A DNA stretch of 64,000 nt. Origin: Nocardia tengchongensis (GTDB taxonomy: Bacteria > Actinomycetota > Actinomycetes > Mycobacteriales > Mycobacteriaceae). Position numbers and translations under genes: made by a program. The notes beneath the pieces are model-generated. The model made no database searches. It was not told the origin of the DNA and was given only the letters and a program-made list of their open reading frames with translations. Numbering within the stretch: position 1 is the stretch's first letter; every line of letters starts with the position of its first letter. Where the stretch lies: contig NZ_CP074371.1 of NCBI RefSeq assembly GCF_018362975.1, positions 2,232,001 to 2,296,000 of the forward strand. The letters run 5' to 3'. This document shows, piece after piece, positions 1 through 9,243 of this stretch.

Positions 1-1221
1 ATCGCCTTCGGCGGACTGGTCCTGCTCGCCGCACAGATCGGTTGGGGTGCAACGGTAATCGCGGCGCTCGGGGTGGTGCTCCAGCTCGTGTTCGTGGTGC
101 TGCTGGCCCGCACGGTGGTGGCCTGGCTGGGCGCGGCCATGCGCTCGCGGCGCGGCAAGGACCTCGGTGTGCTGTTCGCGGCGCTCATCGGCTTGGCGTA
201 TTACCCACTCAACCTGCTGATCTCGACAATCGGCCCGAAATTGGACGGCGACCACGGCGGCCTGTCGGTCGCGCTGCGGGCCGTGCCCTCGGGCTGGGCC
301 CCGTACGCGGTCGAAGCGGCCGCGCGCGGCAACTACCTGCTCGCACTGGTGCCGCTGCTGGGTCTGGCGCTGCTGTCCCTGGTGCTGTGGCAGTCGTGGG
401 CGGTCCTGCTGGAACGCCGCCTCACCACCCCGGCCGCCCCGGAGAGCCAGGTGCTCGACAGCGGCGGCGGGCTGCTCGACCGCTTCCTGCCCACCACTCC
501 GGTCGGCGCGGTGGTCGCCAAGGAACTCCGCACCTGGTGGCGCGACGGCCGCCGCCGCGCGGCCCTGATCCCGCTGCTGATCATCGGCTTCGTACTGCCG
601 ATCTTCCTGTCCGTCCGCGCCGGCGGTAGCGGAACCATCCCGTTCTCGGGTGCTTTCGTGGTGTGGCTGGCCACCATGTCCAGCACCAACCTGTACGGAT
701 TCGACGGCACCGCGGTCTGGCAAACGCTGGTGACGCCGGGCGCGGCACGCGCGGACGTGCGCGGCCGGGCCTACGCCTGGGCGCTGCTGGTCGCACCCCT
801 CGCGCTGCTCGCGACCCTCATCCTGCCCGGCGCGCTGGGGCGGACCCAGCTCTATCCCTGGGCGCTGTCGACACTTCCGGTGCTGTTCGGCGTGGGTATG
901 GGGGCCGTGGTGTACCTGTCCACGCATGCCGCCTTCGCGCTGCCGCCGCAGCGCGGCAACCCCTTCGCCGGCACCGGCAACCCCGGCTGCATGAAGATGC
1001 TCATGCAGTTGGCGGTCGGCGTGGTCCAGCTACTGGCGACGGCCCCGGTGCTGGCGATCCTGGGAATCGGTGCGGCCCTGCACAATCCGCTGATCCAATG
1101 GGCCGCGCTGCCGATCGGCGTGCTGCTCGGCATTGTCGCCGCGCTCCTCGGAATCCGATTGGCGACCACCCGATTGGCGGCCCGCGGCCCCGAACTGCTG
1201 GCCGAGGTGAAGCCGCGCTGA
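1..1221 (+). CDS. Partial polytopic membrane protein, probable ABC-2 type permease
   Basis: The frame is open from the first base, so the N-terminus lies outside the window; about 406 residues are visible, ending at TGA 1219-1221. The product is dominated by hydrophobic segments separated by short Arg-rich loops, with a larger polar loop around bases 420-540 that contains a KELRTWWRDGRRR stretch before the next helix. That pattern (a cytoplasmic arginine-rich loop followed by a second block of five or six helices) is common in ABC-2 type export permeases and ABC-2-like membrane proteins of actinomycetes. No ATPase motifs are seen, so an ATP-binding partner would have to lie upstream. The family assignment is an inference from topology; membrane location is well supported. 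Confidence 0.6.
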   Translation: MAFGGLVLLAAQIGWGATVIAALGVVLQLVFVVLLARTVVAWLGAAMRSRRGKDLGVLFAALIGLAYYPLNLLISTIGPKLDGDHGGLSVALRAVPSGWAPYAVEAAARGNYLLALVPLLGLALLSLVLWQSWAVLLERRLTTPAAPESQVLDSGGGLLDRFLPTTPVGAVVAKELRTWWRDGRRRAALIPLLIIGFVLPIFLSVRAGGSGTIPFSGAFVVWLATMSSTNLYGFDGTAVWQTLVTPGAARADVRGRAYAWALLVAPLALLATLILPGALGRTQLYPWALSTLPVLFGVGMGAVVYLSTHAAFALPPQRGNPFAGTGNPGCMKMLMQLAVGVVQLLATAPVLAILGIGAALHNPLIQWAALPIGVLLGIVAALLGIRLATTRLAARGPELLAEVKPR

Positions 1222-1344
1222 CCCGCCGCTACTCGCACCGGGACCGATCACACTCCCGAAATCGGGTAGCGCACTACTGCGGCAATCCGGACACGCGATC
1301 CGCAGGCTGGATCCCAGGCTCGAATCACTGGGAGACAGCGAAAA

Positions 1345-2247
1345 GTGGATCAAATCCTGTATTGGAACGCGGTGGCGCTGGAGTCGGACCGCAAGGCGCA
1401 CACCGAGATCGACCCCGCGGAACCGGGACCCCGCGGTCCGATCGGCAGGTCCCGCGCCCTGGCCATCGTGCACCTGGCCATGCACGACGCCATCTTCAGC
1501 ATTTTCGGTGCACCGCACGGCACCTGGCTGACCGCGCCACCGGTGGCGGCCACCGGCGCCCTGCCCGACGCCGCCATCGCGGTCGCCGCCCACACCACCC
1601 TGTCCGCGCTCTACCCCGCCCAGACCGCCCGGCTCGACAAGGCTTTGCGCACAGCGGGACTGCGCGGGCGGGGGACCGGACGTGGCGGAAACCAGGGGCA
1701 GGCCGTCGCCCACGCGATCCTGAAGGACCGCGCCGGGGACCCCGGCTGCATCGCGGTCACCAGTCGCTACATCGCGGATCCGCCGCCGCAGGCCGGAGAT
1801 CCCCGCTCCTCGTCCCGCGCCTGCGACGGGTCCGGCCGGCTCGGTTCCCCGACCCTGTACAACCTGATCACCCGCGAGTTCGCTGTCGCCCAGCGCAATG
1901 ATGTGGAACAGAACGCCCGGCTGTTCGCCTTGGTCAACACCGCCCTCGCGGACGCCGCGATCCTGTGCCGCGACGACCCGTCCCACCCTTCGGTGCACGC
2001 CGCCTTCGGCGGCGCGGCATTCCAGACCATCCGCCGCTACTACGACGTCGCCGCCGACGGTCCCGACACCCTCACCGACGGACTGGGTTTCGTCTCCGGA
2101 GAACTCGACGGCAGCGCCACCGATGGGCACGGTCGCGCGGACCTGTCGCCGCACATCGGTGGCGTCCGGCTCGGTCGGGATGTCGCCGACGACCTGTGGG
2201 CCGCCGGACTCCGGCAGGATCAGGCCGCTGGACCGCGGTTGCCCTGA
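1345..2247 (+). CDS. Degenerate vanadium haloperoxidase / PAP2-like protein, internally deleted
   Basis: GTG start; 300 residues against 400-plus in related bacterial vanadium-dependent haloperoxidases. The N-terminal helical part is recognisable (RSRALAIVHLAMHDAI) and the central helix NARLFALVNTALADA matches the segment that normally precedes the first vanadate-binding motif. The expected KxxxxxxRP segment is absent: the frame jumps directly to PSVHAAFGGAAF, the counterpart of the PSGHA motif with Gly replaced by Val. The last motif, with the catalytic Arg and His (RxxxGxH type), is also missing before GVRLGRDVAD. The frame is open, so these look like in-frame deletions. I infer a non-functional or altered relic. 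Its 3' end overlaps the convergent SGNH hydrolase by 28 bp. Confidence 0.65.
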   Translation: MDQILYWNAVALESDRKAHTEIDPAEPGPRGPIGRSRALAIVHLAMHDAIFSIFGAPHGTWLTAPPVAATGALPDAAIAVAAHTTLSALYPAQTARLDKALRTAGLRGRGTGRGGNQGQAVAHAILKDRAGDPGCIAVTSRYIADPPPQAGDPRSSSRACDGSGRLGSPTLYNLITREFAVAQRNDVEQNARLFALVNTALADAAILCRDDPSHPSVHAAFGGAAFQTIRRYYDVAADGPDTLTDGLGFVSGELDGSATDGHGRADLSPHIGGVRLGRDVADDLWAAGLRQDQAAGPRLP

Positions 2248-3365
2248 AATGCCTCCGGCAGCACGGTGAGATCCACCGCCCCCGCCATCGCCCGCGCACC
2301 CCGGTCGTTGAGATGCATACCGTCACTGTCGAATTCGGGCCGGATGAAGTCCGGTCGCGCCGGATCCGCCACCGCGGCGGCCACATCGAAGACGGCGTCG
2401 AACACCTCGGTCGAGCGCAGCCACGCGTTCACGGCGTTGCGCACCGGAATGCCCTCGGCCAGGGACAGGCCCGGGTAGATCGCCCCGGCGAACGGACCGA
2501 TGGTATTGGCGTACACCGGAAGACCAGCCGCGTGCGCCCGCGCGGCCAGGGCGGTGAACCCGGCGATCAGGTCGTCGGCGGCCGCGGTGCCGGCCAGGAT
2601 CAGGTCGTTGATGCCGAAGTTGACCCACACGGCCGCCACGCCCGGCACCGACAGCACGTCCCGCTCGAAGCGGGCCAGGCCGTGCTCGCCGATCTCGTCG
2701 GTGAGCAGCCGGTTGCCGCCGATGCCCTGGTTGACCGCCCACCCGGCGGTCAGCCGCTCGTTGACGACGTCCACCGAGCGCCGGTTGCCGGCGTGGGTGG
2801 AGCCGAAGCCCTCGAACCACGAGTCGCCGAAGGCCACCAGCACCGGAGCGTCGGAGTCGACAGCGACGTCGATTCCGGTGAGGAAGAACCGCGACGCGGT
2901 CTCCTCGGCATCGGACGGTGCAGCGTCGCCCGTCCGATCGCCGGTGCTGATCCAGCTGCTGTCCATGGGGAACTGGGAGAAGGCGGGCGTCGCCGACTCC
3001 GGCAGGTACACGCTCAACGCCAGCTCGGTTCCGGCCTCGACCGGCAGTTCGACCGGATCGCTGACGAGATCGGCGCCCGCCGGGATCCGAACGGATGCGG
3101 ACCCCGCGAACCGCACCTCCGTGTTCGTCTCCGCGACGATCTCGCCGCCGGTCTTGCGCACCGCGATCCGGGCCGAACCGATCGCCAGCTCCTCCGTGCC
3201 GTACCGGTTGGTGAGGACCACCCGCAGGGCGGACCCGCCGCCGGCCACCCGCACCACCTGTCGGACCGTCCGGTCGGCGAAGGTGCGCGGCTCGGCCAGC
3301 TTGATCGTCTCGGCCGGATTCACCAGCGGCGCACGGAATCCCGCCACCCAACGCTGCGTCGTCAT
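2220..3365 (-). CDS. SGNH/GDSL-family hydrolase (esterase/lipase-like)
   Basis: 381-residue two-domain protein. The N-terminal 170 or so residues form a beta-rich domain typical of the xylan-esterase-like SGNH subgroup; the C-terminal SGNH domain shows block I AFGDSWFEG (Ser nucleophile), block II Gly in IGGNR, block III GINDL (Asn) and block V DGMHLN (catalytic Asp-His). It should hydrolyse an ester such as an acylated sugar or lipid; the substrate is unknown. No secretion signal is visible. ATG at 3363-3365 is chosen over ATG at 3375-3377 because the latter lies within the good Shine-Dalgarno GGAGG that serves the former. Divergent from a MarR-type gene, which probably regulates it. Confidence 0.85.
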   Translation of the reverse strand: MTTQRWVAGFRAPLVNPAETIKLAEPRTFADRTVRQVVRVAGGGSALRVVLTNRYGTEELAIGSARIAVRKTGGEIVAETNTEVRFAGSASVRIPAGADLVSDPVELPVEAGTELALSVYLPESATPAFSQFPMDSSWISTGDRTGDAAPSDAEETASRFFLTGIDVAVDSDAPVLVAFGDSWFEGFGSTHAGNRRSVDVVNERLTAGWAVNQGIGGNRLLTDEIGEHGLARFERDVLSVPGVAAVWVNFGINDLILAGTAAADDLIAGFTALAARAHAAGLPVYANTIGPFAGAIYPGLSLAEGIPVRNAVNAWLRSTEVFDAVFDVAAAVADPARPDFIRPEFDSDGMHLNDRGARAMAGAVDLTVLPEAFQGNRGPAA

Positions 3366-3388
3366 GAGAACCTCCATTTAGTTGCTGT

Positions 3389-3438
3389 GCGGAATATTGC
3401 GCTGACAACAAGATATCGGAAATGTTCCGCGTGTCAAC
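3389..3438. promoter_or_regulatory. Promoter and two palindromes between the SGNH hydrolase and MarR genes
   Basis: On the minus strand a -35 TTGACA (3432-3437) and -10 TATCTT (3410-3415) are separated by 16 bp and face the SGNH gene. A 13-bp palindrome CGGAA-atg-TTCCG (3417-3429) lies inside the spacer, and a second near-perfect palindrome GCGGAATATTGCGC (3389-3402) lies just downstream of the expected start site. Positions inside and after the promoter are what a repressor would use; the adjacent MarR protein is the obvious candidate. The sequences are seen, the regulator assignment is inferred. Confidence 0.55.
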
Positions 3439-3475
3439 TATCCGCATCGAAAACGTCTGGTTTACGCTGGTCGTC

Positions 3476-3949
3476 GTGGATCCCAAGCATCTCTTCGACG
3501 ACCCCCGGCTGACCGCCGTCGGCCTGCTCTACGAGGCCCATGACGGCCTACTCGCCCGGCTCGAGGAGACCTGGAAGAGCAATGGACTCTCCGGTCTCGA
3601 CCTCAATGCCCTGATGCGCCTGAGCCGCTCACCCGGCCGCAAGCTACGCATGACCGACCTGGCCACCCAGACCAGCCTGTCCACCAGCGGCGTCACCCGC
3701 CTGGTCGACCGCCTCGAGCGCAACGGCTTCGTCCGCCGCGAGGCCGACCCCGCCGACCGCCGCAGTTCCTACGCGGTCCTCACCGCCGCCGGCGCCACCC
3801 GCGTCGCCCGCGTCCTGCCCGCGTACCTGGCCGGTGTGGACCGCTGGTTCACCAGCCTGTTCAGCCCGGAGCAGCTCGAGGAACTGACCGCGGGTCTGCG
3901 CGTCATCCGCGACGCCACCAACCCCGAAGCGACTCATATCACCGAATGA
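3476..3949 (+). CDS. MarR-family transcriptional regulator
   Basis: 157-residue protein with the MarR winged-helix fold: dimerisation helix at the N-terminus, recognition segment around MTDLATQTSLSTSGVTRLVD, and the wing with DPADRRSSYAVLTAAG, which matches the family DxRxxxxxLT signature. GTG at 3476 is preferred because earlier in-frame codons lie inside the promoter region of the divergent gene; no strong Shine-Dalgarno is visible, so the start is uncertain by up to 18 codons. Probably represses the divergent SGNH hydrolase and itself through the palindromes in the 110-bp spacer. Confidence 0.85.
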   Translation: MDPKHLFDDPRLTAVGLLYEAHDGLLARLEETWKSNGLSGLDLNALMRLSRSPGRKLRMTDLATQTSLSTSGVTRLVDRLERNGFVRREADPADRRSSYAVLTAAGATRVARVLPAYLAGVDRWFTSLFSPEQLEELTAGLRVIRDATNPEATHITE

Positions 3950-4070
3950 CCGCTGTCGCCGGGCGGGCCGCGGGAGCCGATCGAGGCCATACCCGTCGCG
4001 CGCGCCGTCCGGCCGGTAACTTTCGACCCGCAGGGTGTGTTTTCCGAGCGCTGAGAGAGTGGGAACGGTT

Positions 4071-4913
4071 ATGACGACCGAACGGGCGTTGGTCATCGGT
4101 GGCGGCGGCGTGGCGGGAATTTCCTGGGCGACCGGCATTGTCGCCGGGCTGGCCGACGCGGGCGTGGACGTGACCGAGGCGGATCTGCTGCTGGGCACCT
4201 CCGCCGGATCGAACGTGACGGCACAGCTGGGCAGCGGCGTCGGCATCGCGGAACTGGTTCGGCGACAGGTGGATCCCGCCGTGCAGAGCCGCGAGATCGT
4301 GCCGTCCATGGAGAAGTTCGCGGGGCTGTGGGAAACGCTGTCCGCGATCATCGAAGAGACACAGGGGGATTCGGTCGATCGCCGGCAGCGGATCGGCGCG
4401 CTGGCGCTGACCGCGGACACCGTCCCGGAGGCCGAGCGGCGCGCGGTCATCGAGACCCGGCTGCCGGTGCACGAGTGGCCCGCCCGGGACCTGCGGATCA
4501 CCGCGGTCGACGCCGGCACCGGTGAGCTGCGGGTGTTCGACAAGGACTCCGGGGTGGGACTGGTCGACGCTGTCACGGCCAGCTCGGCGGTCCCCATGGT
4601 GTGGCCGTGCGCCACCGTGGGCGGCGTCCGCTATACCGATGGCGGCGTACGGACTTCGGTGAACGCCGACCTCGCCACCGGCTACGCCCGCGTGCTGGTG
4701 ATCGCGCCGATGCCGGACGAGGAGCTCGCGGTCCAGGTGGCGGGACTGGTCGCGGCCGGGGCCCGGGTCGAGGTGATCGCGCCCGACGAGGCGGCGACCA
4801 CCGCCTTCGGCGTCAACCCGCTCGACACCGCTACCCGCGTCCCCTCCCTGGAAGCTGGTCGCGCCCAGGGCAAGTCGGACGCCGGCCGGATCGCCGCCCT
4901 CTGGCAGGACTGA
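4071..4913 (+). CDS. Patatin-like phospholipase family protein
   Basis: 280 residues. The three patatin hallmarks are present: the oxyanion-hole glycine cluster VIGGGGVAGIS at the N-terminus, the nucleophile elbow GTSAG, and the Asp of the catalytic dyad in YTDGGVR. The family acts as Ser-Asp lipid acyl hydrolases, usually cytosolic or membrane-associated; no signal peptide is visible. ATG 4071 is preceded by GAGAGTGGGAACGG and gives the expected short lead-in to the glycine cluster; an in-frame ATG at 4035 is also possible. Transcribed alone, converging on the allophanate hydrolase gene with a 3-bp gap. Confidence 0.85.
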   Translation: MTTERALVIGGGGVAGISWATGIVAGLADAGVDVTEADLLLGTSAGSNVTAQLGSGVGIAELVRRQVDPAVQSREIVPSMEKFAGLWETLSAIIEETQGDSVDRRQRIGALALTADTVPEAERRAVIETRLPVHEWPARDLRITAVDAGTGELRVFDKDSGVGLVDAVTASSAVPMVWPCATVGGVRYTDGGVRTSVNADLATGYARVLVIAPMPDEELAVQVAGLVAAGARVEVIAPDEAATTAFGVNPLDTATRVPSLEAGRAQGKSDAGRIAALWQD

Positions 4914-4916
4914 CCC

Positions 4917-6525
4917 TCAGCCCACCGCCCCGGCCGCCAGCGCCGCCTTCCAGCCGCCGTATTCGCTGATGTCCTTGGCGGCTTCGGCGGCCGCCCCGGC
5001 ACAGCCGAAACCCGTGTGCCAGGCGCCGTCGGCCAGTTCGACGGCGCCGAGCTGCATGGGCGCGGGCAGGCTCGCCAGGAAACGGCCGAGGGCGGCGGGG
5101 GGAGAGCAACCAGCGTTCCCCGGCCACGGCGACACCGGAGTCGGTGGCGGGGACGCGGGTCACGGCCGGTTTGGGGGGAATCGTGTCGAGCGCGCCGAGG
5201 CGATAGTGCGGGGCGGTCTCGACCGGCCCGCACCAGCGGGCCCCGAGTTCGATCAGCTGATGTTCGAGGGGCTGACCGCGCAGGTGCGCGCCGAAGACGA
5301 CCAGGTCCTGCGTCGGCGCGACGGTCGCGGGCCAGCAGGAATCCTCGAGCCGTGTCCCGGTGATCAGGGCGGCGATGTCGATGGCGACGGCGTCCTCGAA
5401 AGCGCGGGCCAGCACGGTCACACCGAAATGCGGCTCGTCGGTCGGAACGGCCACCGCGCACAGGTCGAAGAGGTTGCAGAAGTTGGTGTACGTGCCCAGC
5501 CGGGAATTGACGGCGATGGGGTCGGCGGCGACCTCGGCGATGGTCGGATGCGTCGGTGTGGTCGGCGTCAGCAGGGCGTCGACACCGGCCAGGCTCGCCA
5601 TGGCGGTGGCGCGCAGGCGTTCCAGTGCGGCCAGGTCTGTGACCAGCTGGTGGGCGGGGAGATCCCGCGCGGCGCGGATGATGGAACCGACTGTGGGGTC
5701 TACGGATTCGGGGTGTGCGTCGACGAACTCGCCGACGGCTGCGTAGCGTTCCGCCACCAGCGCTCCGCCGTACAGGAGTTTCGCGGCGGCCAGAAATGGA
5801 GTCGCGTCGATCTCGACGATGGACGCGCCCAGTTCCCGAAGCCGAGCAACGGTGCGCTCGAAAGCCGTGTGCCACTGCGCATCCAGATCCGGCAGCTCGC
5901 TGAAGATCGCCACCACCGGCCGCGGCGGAGCGGCCAGCCGGGCGTCGGCGGGCCACGGGCGGCCCGCGGCGCCGGCGGCCTTCACGCTCATGGCCCGATC
6001 GGCGGTCCGCAGGTCGGCGGCGAAGATCGTCACGCAGTCGTAGGAACGGCAGGCGGGCACCACCCCTTCGGTGGAGATCACGCCCACGGTGGGTTTGATG
6101 CCGACCAGCCCGTGCAGCGCCGCCGGGACCCGCCCGGAACCCGCGGTATCGGTGCCGATGGCGATATCCGCCTCTCCGTTCGCCACCGCCACCGCCGAGC
6201 CGGAACTCGAACCGCCCGAGACATATCCGGGCCGCAGCGCGTTCTCGACGACGCCGTAGGGCGAGCGGGTTCCCACCAGGCCGGTCGCGAACTGGTCGAG
6301 GTTGGTCTTGCCCGCCACCACCGCACCGGCCGCGCGGAGCGCCGCCACGGCGGGCGCATCGCGATCGGGCGTATAGGCGAAGTCGGGGCAGGCCGCGGTG
6401 GTCGGCAGCCCGGCGACGTCCACATTGTCCTTCACGGCCAGCCGCAGCCCGGCCAGCGGTCCGGTGGCGGCGGCGATTTCGGCGTCCACCTCGGCTTCGT
6501 CACGTCGGTGGATCCACGTGGTCAT
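4917..6525 (-). CDS. atzF: Allophanate hydrolase (amidase-signature), frameshifted near the 3' end
   Basis: Hydrolyses allophanate to CO2 and ammonia, the last step of the carboxylase/hydrolase route. The amidase-signature triad is clear: Lys in AVKDNVDV, the cis-Ser in GGSSSGSA and the nucleophile Ser in TDTAGSGRVPA. The C-terminal region PLEHQLIELGARWCG marks allophanate hydrolase rather than a generic amidase. The frame breaks in a run of six G (5097-5102, plus strand): removing one base restores AALGRFLASLPAPMQLG and the normal end at 4917, while the uncorrected frame runs on as low-complexity Arg-rich sequence. ATG at 6525 has GGAG upstream. It is last in the carboxylase operon, 88 bp after the carboxyltransferase gene. 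About 535 residues when corrected. Confidence 0.85.
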
Positions 6526-6613
6526 GTGAGCTCCTCGAAAGGGTCGGGGCAGTTGCGCGGGGAGATGCGTGTCGGTGTCGGCACCCGCTGCGGGAGTGGC
6601 CGGGGATGCCGGG

Positions 6614-8626
6614 TCACGGGGTTTCGGCGAGTTCGCCCGCCTCGCGCCAGGAATTGCGCTCAGTGGTGAAGGCCTCGGCTTGGCGGGCGCGGAACTCGGC
6701 GATCGGGGCGGCGTTGTCGGCCAGGAACTTCCGGTAGTCCACGAGCCGGAACTCGCCGTCCTCCGCCAGCAGTCGCCCACGGCCCGCGGCGGTGTCGGCG
6801 CGCAGGTCCAGCAGCTCCTCGCCGCTCACCGGATACCAGCTGATGCGGTCGAAATAGCGCAGCAGCCACGGGTCTTCGCCGATTCCGCTGGAGCGGTGGT
6901 TCCACACCTGGGTGGTGCGGCCGACGAACTGATAGCCGCCGGGCCCCTCCATGCCGTAGATGCACAGGTACGCGCCGCCGATGCCGACCGCGTTCTCCGG
7001 CGTCCAGGTGCGGGCCGGGTTGTATTTGGTGGTGACCAGCCGGTGCCGCGGGTCGGTCGGGGTGGCGACGGGTGCGCCCAGGTAGACGTCGCCGAGGCCT
7101 AGGACCAGGTACTCGGCGGCGAACACGGTGTCGAAAACCTCGTCCACGGAGGCCAATCCGTTCATCCGGCGGATGAACTCGATATTCCATGGGCACCACG
7201 GGGCGTCGGCGCGGACACCGTGCATGTAGCGGGTGATGGCCTCCCGGGTGGACGGATCGTCCCAGGACAGCGGGAGCCGCACCGTGCGGCTGGGGACCAC
7301 CAGCTGGTCGGCGGACGGCAGCTCGGCCTCCACCTCCGCCAGCAGGTCCAGCAGTTTGCGGGTGGGCAGGCGATCGGGGTCATTGCGCACCTGCAGCGAC
7401 CGGACGCCCGGCGTCAGTTCGGTGATGCCGGGTTCGGCGCGTTCCAGCAGCGCCTGGTGCAGGGCGTGCACGCGGGCGCGCAGCTCCAGATCCAAAGTCA
7501 TGTCGCCGTATTCGACGAGCAGCCCGTCATTGCCCGCACGCCGGTAGGTGACGCCGGTGTCGGCCCCGTCGCGGCGGGCCAGCACGCCGTCGTCACCGTC
7601 ACCGCCGTTGGACAGGACGATCGGCCAGCCCGCCCGGCGCTCCGCCCCGAGTTCACGCAGCGAGGCGGCCCGATCCGCGCGCACCGGCACGAACCGCACA
7701 CTGTCGCCCGGGGTCAGCTGACCCAGCTTCCAGCGGTCCGCCGCGACCACGGTGACCGGGCAGACGAACCCGCCCAGGCTGGGGCCGTCCGGGCCGAGCA
7801 GGATCGGGGTGTCACCGGTGAAGTCGAGGGCGCCGACGGAATACGCGGTGTCGTGAATGTTGGAGGGATGCAGTCCCGCCTCGCCGCCGTCCTGCCGCGC
7901 CCACTGCGGCTTCGGTCCGATCAGCCGCACGCCGGTCCGATCGGAGTTGAAGTGCACCTCGTAGTCGGTGCCGATGATGGTGTCGAAGTCGGTGCGGGTG
8001 AAGAACTCCGGCGCGCCGTGCGGTCCCTCGGTGACCGCCAGTTCCCAGCGCCGGGTCAGGACGGGCTGGTCGTCGCCGGTCACCCCGGACGTCAGTTTGC
8101 CCGCCGGGCCGAGCTCGAATTCGTCCCCGGCCGCCAGCGCGCGACCGGTGCCGCCACCGAACTTGCCGAGCGTGAAAGTCGAACGACTGCCCAGGTATTC
8201 GGGCACCTCGATGCCGCCCGCCACCAGGATGTAGCACCGCATGCCGGGCCCGCGCACCATGCCCACATCCAGGGTCCCGCCGGCGGGCACCAGGACGCTG
8301 CGCCACTGCCGCACCGGGTGGCCGTTCACGGTCACCGGAACCGGTGCGCCCGTGACGCATACCCAGGTGGCGGCGTCGAATTGCAGGGCCGGGCCGCCGA
8401 GGGTGCACTCCAGCCCGGCTGCGCCCTCCGCGTTCCCGAGGGCCCGATTGCCCAGCCGGAACGACAGATCGTCCATGGGACCCGACGGGGGCACGCCCAC
8501 GTGCCAGTAGCCGACCCGGCCGGGCCAGTCCTGCACGGTGGTCTGCATGCCCGGGCGGACGACCCGGAAAACCGGTGCGGGGGAGGGGTTCTCGGTCACC
8601 GCGAGATCGGGCAGCACGGCGGTCAT
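6614..8626 (-). CDS. Carboxyltransferase-only urea/guanidine carboxylase (KipA-KipI domains, no biotin carboxylase or BCCP)
   Basis: 670 residues. Residues about 15-320 match the AHS2/KipA domain (VVRPGMQTTVQDWPGR, GVPPSGPMDD) and about 360-600 the AHS1/KipI domain (YGDMTLDLELRARVHALHQ, GGYQFVGRTTQVW). Order and C-terminal sequence (LVDYRKFLADNAAPIAEFRA) are those of the carboxyltransferase half of urea carboxylase, but the large N-terminal biotin carboxylase region is missing and the protein stops just where the biotinyl domain would begin. It must either use a biotin carboxylase/BCCP encoded elsewhere or catalyse a different amidolyase reaction. Start ATG overlaps the upstream stop as ATGA, so it is translationally coupled to the DUF1989 genes. 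Confidence 0.85.
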   Translation of the reverse strand: MTAVLPDLAVTENPSPAPVFRVVRPGMQTTVQDWPGRVGYWHVGVPPSGPMDDLSFRLGNRALGNAEGAAGLECTLGGPALQFDAATWVCVTGAPVPVTVNGHPVRQWRSVLVPAGGTLDVGMVRGPGMRCYILVAGGIEVPEYLGSRSTFTLGKFGGGTGRALAAGDEFELGPAGKLTSGVTGDDQPVLTRRWELAVTEGPHGAPEFFTRTDFDTIIGTDYEVHFNSDRTGVRLIGPKPQWARQDGGEAGLHPSNIHDTAYSVGALDFTGDTPILLGPDGPSLGGFVCPVTVVAADRWKLGQLTPGDSVRFVPVRADRAASLRELGAERRAGWPIVLSNGGDGDDGVLARRDGADTGVTYRRAGNDGLLVEYGDMTLDLELRARVHALHQALLERAEPGITELTPGVRSLQVRNDPDRLPTRKLLDLLAEVEAELPSADQLVVPSRTVRLPLSWDDPSTREAITRYMHGVRADAPWCPWNIEFIRRMNGLASVDEVFDTVFAAEYLVLGLGDVYLGAPVATPTDPRHRLVTTKYNPARTWTPENAVGIGGAYLCIYGMEGPGGYQFVGRTTQVWNHRSSGIGEDPWLLRYFDRISWYPVSGEELLDLRADTAAGRGRLLAEDGEFRLVDYRKFLADNAAPIAEFRARQAEAFTTERNSWREAGELAETP

Positions 8627-9243
8627 CGGGTCACCACCATGCGCACCGGGGTCGGATCGAAGCCATTGCAGGGGTTGTTGATCTGCGGGCAGTTCGAGAC
8701 CAGCACCAGGGTGTCGATCTCGGCGCGCAGGGTGATGGTCTTGCCCGGCGCGGACAGGCCGTCCACGATGCCGAGCGTCCCGTCCGCCTCGACCGGGACA
8801 TTCATGAACCAGTTGATGTTCGAGACCAGATCCCGCTTGCCCAAGCCCCACTTCAGGCCCTCGGCCAGGAAGTTCTCCACACAGGCGTGCTGGTGGCGGG
8901 TGTGGTGGCCGTAGCGCAGCGTGTTGGATTCCTGCGAACACGCGCCCGCCACGGTGTCGTGATTGCCGACCTCGTCGGCGGTCACCGTCATCAGCGCGGC
9001 GCCCGACTCGGACAGCAGGACGCTGCCGGCGCCGAGGAAGATATTGCGCTGGGCGGTAATGGTGGCCTGGGCGCTGTAGCGGTCGGTGTGATCGGCGGCG
9101 TTGTAGAGCAGGCAGTCCACGGCCTGGTTGCCGTGCAGGTCGATGATCTCGAGCTGCTCCCCGGCGCGCACCACGGCCGACCAGGAGGCGCGGGCGGGGA
9201 CCGTCTCGTCGCGGACGACCGTGCGAGTGGTGGTGATGCTCAT
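8623..9243 (-). CDS. Urea-amidolyase-associated protein UAAP2 (DUF1989)
   Basis: 206 residues of the DUF1989 family, the second of two such proteins in the operon. Features include the conserved GNQAVDCLLY segment near the N-terminus, a Cys/His-rich stretch (ACSQESNTLRYGHHTRHQHAC) split by Gly-Leu residues, and INWFMNVPVEADG, all typical of UAAP2. In guanidine-degrading bacteria, paired DUF1989 proteins of this type form carboxyguanidine deiminase (CgdAB), which supplies allophanate to the hydrolase; in older annotation they are only called urea carboxylase-associated. Start and stop overlap the neighbours by ATGA on both sides, showing tight translational coupling. Cytosolic. Confidence 0.87.
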   Translation of the reverse strand: MSITTTRTVVRDETVPARASWSAVVRAGEQLEIIDLHGNQAVDCLLYNAADHTDRYSAQATITAQRNIFLGAGSVLLSESGAALMTVTADEVGNHDTVAGACSQESNTLRYGHHTRHQHACVENFLAEGLKWGLGKRDLVSNINWFMNVPVEADGTLGIVDGLSAPGKTITLRAEIDTLVLVSNCPQINNPCNGFDPTPVRMVVTR

